Below, piece after piece: positions 36,963 to 40,831 of a stretch of DNA of 40,831 nucleotides. The notes under the pieces were generated by a model. It made no database searches and was not told the origin of the DNA. It was given only the letters and a program-made list of their open reading frames with translations. This DNA comes from Deltaproteobacteria bacterium (GTDB lineage Bacteria > Myxococcota_A > Polyangia > Polyangiales > Houyiibacteriaceae): positions 1 through 40,831 of the forward strand of contig JAADHO010000227.1 in the NCBI GenBank assembly GCA_013151775.1, written 5' to 3'. A program made the translations under genes and the position numbers. Every line of letters begins with the position of its first letter. Position 1 is the stretch's first letter.

Positions 36963-38273
36963 GTGCGCAACGGCGAGAAGCTACATCTCGAGGTGGATCA
37001 TCTCGGCCTCACGGGCGCCGGCGTCGGCAGGGCCGGCGGCGTCGAGGGACGGCGCGTGGAGGCGCAGGGCGTGTTCGGCGGCGAGCGCGCCCTGGTGCGC
37101 ATCGACCACGTGCAGAAGCGCGGCGCGCGAGCCTTCGCGACGGCGCTCGAGATCCTGCGTGCCCACGAGGGCAGACGCGAGCCCATGTGTAAGAATCACG
37201 CGGGCGGAGAGGGACGCTGCACGGGCTGCGCCTTGATGCCGCTGACGGAGCGAGCGCAGCGCGAAGCCAAGGCCGAGATGCTGGAGGCGGAGTTCGGCCT
37301 GCGCGTGGACGAGGTGGAGGCCGCGCCCGCCGCGCTGGGCTACCGCATGAGCGCCAAGCGGGTGGCCTTCGGCAGCGCCGGACGCTTGCGCCTGGGGAGC
37401 TTCGTGCGCGGCACGCATCGACCGGCGCGCATGGCGGGCTGCTTGGTGGATCACCCGCGCATCGCCGCGGCGGCGGACGCCATCGAGAGCGCAGCGCAGC
37501 GCCTGGGCGTCGGCGCCTTCGACGAGCGCAGCGGTCACGGAGACCTGCGCTACGTGTGGCTGAAGACGGACGGGGAGCGCGTGCTCGCCTGCTTCGTCAC
37601 CATCGCCCGGGACGAGGCACTCGTGCGCGCCTTGGCGGAGGCCGTACCCGAGCTCGACGGCGTGGCCTGCAGCGTGCAATCGGAGACGGGCAACGCGCTG
37701 CGAGGAGGAGCCGCCGTCCATGTGCGCGGCCTCGAGACGCTCGCGATCGAGTCGTGCGGCGTCCGCGCGCAGGTGGGCGCGCTGGGCTTCATGCAGCCCA
37801 ACCCTGCGGTCGCCGAGCGCATGTACCGCGCGCTGGTCGCGGCTCCCGACGGCTCGGCCCTTCCCCGCGGCCTGGCCTTCGACCTCTACGCGGGCGCCGG
37901 CGTGACCACCGCGCTGCTACGCGAGGCCATGGACGAGGTCACGCCCTGTGAGAGCTACGCCGAGTCCGCCGCCGCCCTGGGCGTCGAGGCCATGGAGGTG
38001 GCGGAGTTTCTGGCGACCCGGAAGGAGGCGCCTTCGATCTGCGTCGCCAACCCACCGCGCAAGGGCCTCGGCCCCGAGGTGGTGCGCGAGCTGCGCCGAC
38101 TCGAGGTGCCGCGCCTGCACATCCTCGCCTGCGGCCCGGCCGCCCTCGCCCGCGACCTCGAGGCGCTGACAGCGTCCGGTGACGGCGCCTTCCGGCTCGA
38201 GCGCCTGCGCGCCTTCGACACGCTGCCCCAGACGCCCCACGTCGAGCTGCTCGCCTTCCTGACCCAAGCCTGA
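36963..38273 (+). CDS. TrmA/RlmD-family RNA 5-methyluridine methyltransferase
   Basis: 436 residues from a GTG start. It has an N-terminal TRAM-like segment, then an iron-sulfur cysteine cluster (Cys76, Cys86, Cys89 in CKNHAGGEGRCTGC, with a later Cys in ARMAGCLVDH), a SAM-binding region (FDLYAGAGVTTAL), the motif ANPPRKGL, and a catalytic cysteine in HILACGPAALARD. The end DTLPQTPHVELLAF is family-typical. Members methylate uridine in tRNA or 23S rRNA, but subgroup (TrmA, RlmC, RlmD) is not resolved. Confidence 0.92.
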   Translation: MRNGEKLHLEVDHLGLTGAGVGRAGGVEGRRVEAQGVFGGERALVRIDHVQKRGARAFATALEILRAHEGRREPMCKNHAGGEGRCTGCALMPLTERAQREAKAEMLEAEFGLRVDEVEAAPAALGYRMSAKRVAFGSAGRLRLGSFVRGTHRPARMAGCLVDHPRIAAAADAIESAAQRLGVGAFDERSGHGDLRYVWLKTDGERVLACFVTIARDEALVRALAEAVPELDGVACSVQSETGNALRGGAAVHVRGLETLAIESCGVRAQVGALGFMQPNPAVAERMYRALVAAPDGSALPRGLAFDLYAGAGVTTALLREAMDEVTPCESYAESAAALGVEAMEVAEFLATRKEAPSICVANPPRKGLGPEVVRELRRLEVPRLHILACGPAALARDLEALTASGDGAFRLERLRAFDTLPQTPHVELLAFLTQA

Positions 38274-38327
38274 GCGCGGGACTCGGGCGCGAGGCGCGAG
38301 CTGGTGAGCGCCAATCGTCTGGGGGAA

Positions 38328-38356
38328 TTGACTAAGTCCGTTTTCCGACTTAGTCT
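38328..38356 (+). promoter_or_regulatory. promoter embedded in a perfect inverted repeat, likely autoregulatory operator of the toxin-antitoxin pair
   Basis: GACTAAGTC (38330-38338) and GACTTAGTC (38347-38355) form a perfect 9-bp inverted repeat with an 8-base spacer. A -35 box TTGACT (38328-38333) and a -10 box TAGTCT (38351-38356) with 17-base spacing lie within or across the repeat. Occupancy of the repeat by the antitoxin or complex would block RNA polymerase, the usual design of type II modules. The predicted start near 38363 is at the antitoxin ATG. Confidence 0.7.
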
Positions 38357-38363
38357 AGTTCAT

Positions 38364-38597
38364 ATGGAGCATGTGAACATCCACGAGGCCAAGACGCACT
38401 TGTCGCGTCTGCTCGCCCGGGTTCAGGCGGGTGAGGAGATCGTGATCGCCAAGGCGGGACGTCCGATCGCTCGGCTCGTCCCGATGGGAGTCGCCCGCGA
38501 CCGGCGCACCTTGGGGCGCGACCGGGGCCTCTTCGAGGTTCCGGACAACTTCGATGCGCCCCTGCCGGATGACCTGCTCACCGCCTTCGAGTCATGA
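38364..38597 (+). CDS. Phd/YefM-family antitoxin
   Basis: 77 residues. The N-terminal half (MEHVNIHEAKTHLSRLLARV, then EEIVIAKAGRPIARLVP) is the Phd/YefM DNA-binding and dimerisation domain, and the C-terminal FEVPDNFDAPLPDDLLTAFES is the toxin-binding tail type. I chose ATG 38364 over the in-frame start at 38304, because the promoter lies between them. There is no ribosome binding site, consistent with a leaderless transcript. It overlaps vapC (ATGA). Confidence 0.92.
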   Translation: MEHVNIHEAKTHLSRLLARVQAGEEIVIAKAGRPIARLVPMGVARDRRTLGRDRGLFEVPDNFDAPLPDDLLTAFES

Positions 38598-38983
38598 GGA
38601 TCCTGCTCGACACGCATGTCTGGCTCTGGATGCTGTCGGACCCGGGGAAGCTCAGGGACTCGGCGCGCGAAGTGCTCGAGGCGCGCGAGTCGGAGCTTCA
38701 CCTCTCCGCCGCGAGCGCGTGGGAGATCGCCATCAAGTACCGACTCGGCAAGCTTCCGTTGCCCGAGGAACCTGCCCTCTTCGTACCGAAGCGCCTAGAG
38801 CGCGACGGCGTGCGGCCGCTGCCCATCTCACACGCGCACGCCCTGGCGGAGGCGGGTTTGCCCCCGCATCATCGGGACCCCTTCGATCGTCTCCTCGTGG
38901 CTCAGGCTCGCGTCGAGGGCCTGGTGCTCTGCACGGTGGACCCGATGATCGGACGCTACGACGTGGAGACGCTGCGCGCGTGA
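38594..38983 (+). CDS. VapC-type PIN-domain toxin
   Basis: 129 residues. PIN-domain ribonuclease, which would cut RNA and is held inactive by the antitoxin. The acidic catalytic residues are Asp6 (LLDTHVW), Glu44 (SAWEIAIK), Asp95 or Asp98 (HRDPFDRLLVAQA) and Asp116 (CTVDPMIGRYDV). The start overlaps the antitoxin stop, ensuring coupled translation. Confidence 0.93.
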   Translation: MRILLDTHVWLWMLSDPGKLRDSAREVLEARESELHLSAASAWEIAIKYRLGKLPLPEEPALFVPKRLERDGVRPLPISHAHALAEAGLPPHHRDPFDRLLVAQARVEGLVLCTVDPMIGRYDVETLRA

Positions 38984-39077
38984 CGTCACCTGGCCCGGTG
39001 CTGACGACGGCGCCGTTGGCGGCGGGTGGCCGCGTCGGCGACGAATTCCGTGAGCTCCGGGGAGCTAGCCTGCTCCG

Positions 39078-39099
39078 GTCTTCAGGCCGTCTTCAGGCC
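39078..39099. repeat. perfect tandem duplication of an 11-bp unit
   Basis: GTCTTCAGGCC occurs twice head to tail, at 39078-39088 and 39089-39099. The second copy leads into the 32-bp element shared with 40749-40780. Confidence 0.9.
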
Positions 39100-39121
39100 G
39101 TACCGGGTAGGGATCCCGTGG
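39090..39121 (+). repeat. left copy of a diverged 32-bp direct repeat
   Basis: TCTTCAGGCCGTACCGGGTA continuing to position 39121. Compared with 40749-40780 it matches at about 26 of 32 positions in the same orientation. Confidence 0.65.
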
Positions 39122-39358
39122 AGCGCCGCGCGTGCGGCACACGTGACACCAGCAGAGTTCAGTGGACAACAGACTTGACTGTCGAGTACACGTACGACTC
39201 GAATGCTGCTGTCGACATGGATTGCGGCGTGTGCTATCCTTCGTACGAGAAGACACTCAGTCGCGTGCTGATGTGACTGTCTTGACAGCGGGAGGCCAAT
39301 TGGTCAGACAATGGGTCGACTATCTTCGTGCCAATAGCCGTAACCGCCTGGCCAGTTG

Positions 39359-40468
39359 ATGCCCAAGAGCAAGAAATGCCCGGATTCGCCAGTAGCGGTT
39401 GGAGCCGCGCCTGATCCTGGTGATCCGGTCGGCTTGGAGCGAGATGCACCACGGCCGACTGAGCATGAAGATGGCGAGGGGCATGTGCGAATACCGAACT
39501 GGGTCGCGGGTATTCTGCTGATCAGCGTGCTGGGAATTGGCGGCCATTTCTACAACTCCAACACAAGTCGAGTGACTAGACTTGAGGCTCGTGTCACAAG
39601 AATCGAGACGGATCTGAACTCAGGCCTCAGCGGTCTGGATGCGAAAGTCAGCATTCTGCTCAAGCACGCTCAGCTTGGGGCGCATGCAGCACATCATGGG
39701 AACAGCTCGTCGGAAACGGACCTCGCCGATTCGGAGTCGGTGTCCTTGGTTCCAGAAGCAGCGGAAGAACCGGGTGCGGACGGTCAACTCGGCGTGCCAT
39801 CGCCGACGCTTGACGTCCAGTGCAACCGAGGAAACGGTGGAGCTTGCTACACGCTGGCTGCGCGAGCAGAACGGAGCCACCGTGCAGATTTTCTGGAACG
39901 GTACGAAGTGGCATGCAGGGCACGAAATGGGCCCTCGTGTTTTCGCCTTGCCTGGCACCTGCATCAACAACCATCACCAGATCTTGCTCGCGCTCGATCG
40001 CTATACGAACAGGGGTGCTCTCTGAATTCGGGGCCGAGCTGCTACAATCTAGCACTTCTTGATCGCAACGGAATCGATACCGAGGAGATAGTTCATCTGT
40101 TTGAGAAGGCCTGCGAGCGGAATGTTGCCAGCGCGTGCGGAGCACTAGGAGCAGCTCTGCTTAGGCGGGGAGGCTCTGTGAACATTACGAAGGCACGGTC
40201 GGTGCTCACAAGCGCATGTGACGATGGGAACATGGACGGGTGCGCCAATCTGGCTCACCTTCTTGTGAGGTATGAAAACGGCTTTGCGCGCGCACTTCAG
40301 CTCTATTCAAGAGCGTGCACCGAGGGTCTGGCGTGGGCGTGCTTCGATAAGGGACAACTGGAGCGATTAGGTCGCGGCAACGCCAACGCAGCAGATGCGG
40401 ATGCTTCATTTCGACGCTCTTGCGAACTTGGCTTCAGCCGTGCGTGTGGGCATGGACAACAGCCATAG
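39359..40468 (+). CDS. membrane-anchored Sel1/Hcp-like repeat protein
   Basis: 369 residues from ATG 39359 (a TTG lies one codon upstream). After a cytoplasmic N-terminus of about 46 residues there is one helix (WVAGILLISVLGIGG, about 48-62), then a coiled-coil-like stretch (VTRLEARVTRIETDL), and seven Sel1/Hcp-like units marked by paired cysteines: CNRGNGGACYTLA, CRARNGPSCFRLA, CSLNSGPSCYNLA, CERNVASACGALG, CDDGNMDGCANLA, CTEGLAWACFDKG, CELGFSRACGHG. The pairs would form disulfides in the periplasm. The gene is visibly lower in GC than its neighbours. No ribosome binding site is evident. Confidence 0.85.
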   Translation: MPKSKKCPDSPVAVGAAPDPGDPVGLERDAPRPTEHEDGEGHVRIPNWVAGILLISVLGIGGHFYNSNTSRVTRLEARVTRIETDLNSGLSGLDAKVSILLKHAQLGAHAAHHGNSSSETDLADSESVSLVPEAAEEPGADGQLGVPSPTLDVQCNRGNGGACYTLAARAERSHRADFLERYEVACRARNGPSCFRLAWHLHQQPSPDLARARSLYEQGCSLNSGPSCYNLALLDRNGIDTEEIVHLFEKACERNVASACGALGAALLRRGGSVNITKARSVLTSACDDGNMDGCANLAHLLVRYENGFARALQLYSRACTEGLAWACFDKGQLERLGRGNANAADADASFRRSCELGFSRACGHGQQP

Positions 40469-40831
40469 CAGGGGGCTGGAACATCTGGGACAGATCGCGG
40501 GAAACGCTGGTGCAATTCTGCGTGGATCCAGAGTGCGCAAGCCCATCGGCGGACCATGCGCGAGTCGGAAGAGCGTGCTCTCCGACGAGTGAGCACGCGG
40601 GCGCTTCCTTCTCGCCCTGGCTCGAGCTCGGCTCACCCGACTGTGGGGCCGGCCCCTGCCTCGAGGACGATGCCCTCACGAATGTCTACGGATCCCCTTC
40701 GCATGGCGGCTGCGATCCCGCAACGGATCCCGACCACTGCGTGAACGCTCTTCACGCCGTACCCGGTGCGGTTCCCTTGGCAGACACCGGCCCACCCCAC
40801 TGAGCACACACCGCCCACGGGGCGACGCGCC
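40469..40831. other. interval after the Sel1 gene to the window end
   Basis: No gene I can support. A plus-strand reading frame at 40420-40803 has a cysteine-containing stretch (GSPDCGAGPCLEDD, GGCDPATDPDHC) that could be the remnant of a secreted Cys-rich protein, but has no ribosome binding site and overlaps the Sel1 end. It also contains the right copy of the 32-bp repeat. Confidence 0.5.
40749..40780 (+). repeat. right copy of a diverged 32-bp direct repeat
   Basis: TCTTCACGCCGTACCCGGTG continuing to 40780, similar (about 26 of 32) to 39090-39121 in the same orientation. Confidence 0.65.

Larger units (their letters stand above)
38984..39358. other. non-coding interval after vapC
   Basis: No convincing gene in these 375 bases. 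It holds a tandem 11-bp duplication (39078-39099), the left copy of a 32-bp repeat, and a transition from GC-rich to more AT-rich sequence at about 39150. Within the AT-rich part a perfect -35 TTGACA (39282-39287) with GACAAT 19 bases on (39307-39312) could drive the Sel1 gene. Confidence 0.6.

Noticed and set aside
39234..39452. Minus frame opposite the start of the Sel1 gene
   Set aside because: No ribosome binding site, no family features, and overlaps a better supported gene.
40420..40803. 127-residue plus frame after the Sel1 gene
   Set aside because: Overlaps the Sel1 end, no ribosome binding site, mixed composition; a remnant is possible but not supported.

Overview
The window is about 68-70% GC and tightly packed. 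Gene content points to a Myxococcota bacterium, probably Polyangiales/Sandaracinaceae-like. The evidence is a MopE-motif/RCC1-repeat lipoprotein, an outer-membrane barrel resembling the MXAN_2562 family, a surface protein with a MYXO-CTERM-like tail, a PEGA/TPR protein, and a very long TPR solenoid gene. The lineage is inferred from family content only; no marker-gene phylogeny could be run.

Layout. Positions 1-3097 (minus): a partial cysteine-rich RCC1 lipoprotein translationally coupled to a TPR/PEGA membrane protein. 3216-4035 (plus): a conserved hypothetical gene, then a tRNA-Gln(CTG)/tRNA-Glu(CTC) pair with a readable promoter and a clear intrinsic terminator. 4200-7006 (plus): a siroheme nitrite/sulfite reductase with a long C-terminal extension, coupled to a small hypothetical gene. 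7013-7800 (minus): a Nudix hydrolase and a hypothetical gene. 7973-13687 (plus): aspartate-semialdehyde dehydrogenase, a surface protein plus outer-membrane barrel pair, truA, a TM-anchored envelope protein, and a membrane-anchored HExxH peptidase. 13727-26949 (minus): an overlooked 46-residue basic protein, a class IV aminotransferase, an 11.2-kb TPR gene split by a frameshift near 23285, and a four-helix His-rich membrane protein.

27016-33773 (minus): HMG-CoA lyase, an exported beta-rich hypothetical protein, and a fatty-acid/ribosome cluster in the order yceD-rpmF-fabG-acpP-fabF-rpiB plus a 64-residue Cys-rich ORF, then a Cys-rich lipoprotein further upstream. The cluster lacks the plsX-fabH-fabD genes that often lie between rpmF and fabG. 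33949-38273 (plus): a molybdopterin oxidoreductase, a ZIP-type metal transporter and a TrmA/RlmD-family RNA methyltransferase. 38364-38983 (plus): a Phd/YefM-VapC toxin-antitoxin pair whose promoter is embedded in a perfect inverted repeat. 39122-40748: a lower-GC segment carrying a Sel1/Hcp-like repeat protein, bracketed by two diverged 32-bp direct repeats, which suggests an inserted segment.

The most unusual items are the split giant TPR gene, the operator/promoter arrangement of the toxin-antitoxin pair with a probable leaderless antitoxin mRNA, the repeat-flanked low-GC Sel1 gene, the short basic gene at 13727-13867, and a similar C-terminal TM-plus-tail design in two otherwise different envelope proteins. 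No CRISPR array, rRNA, prophage, transposase or secondary-metabolite cluster was seen.
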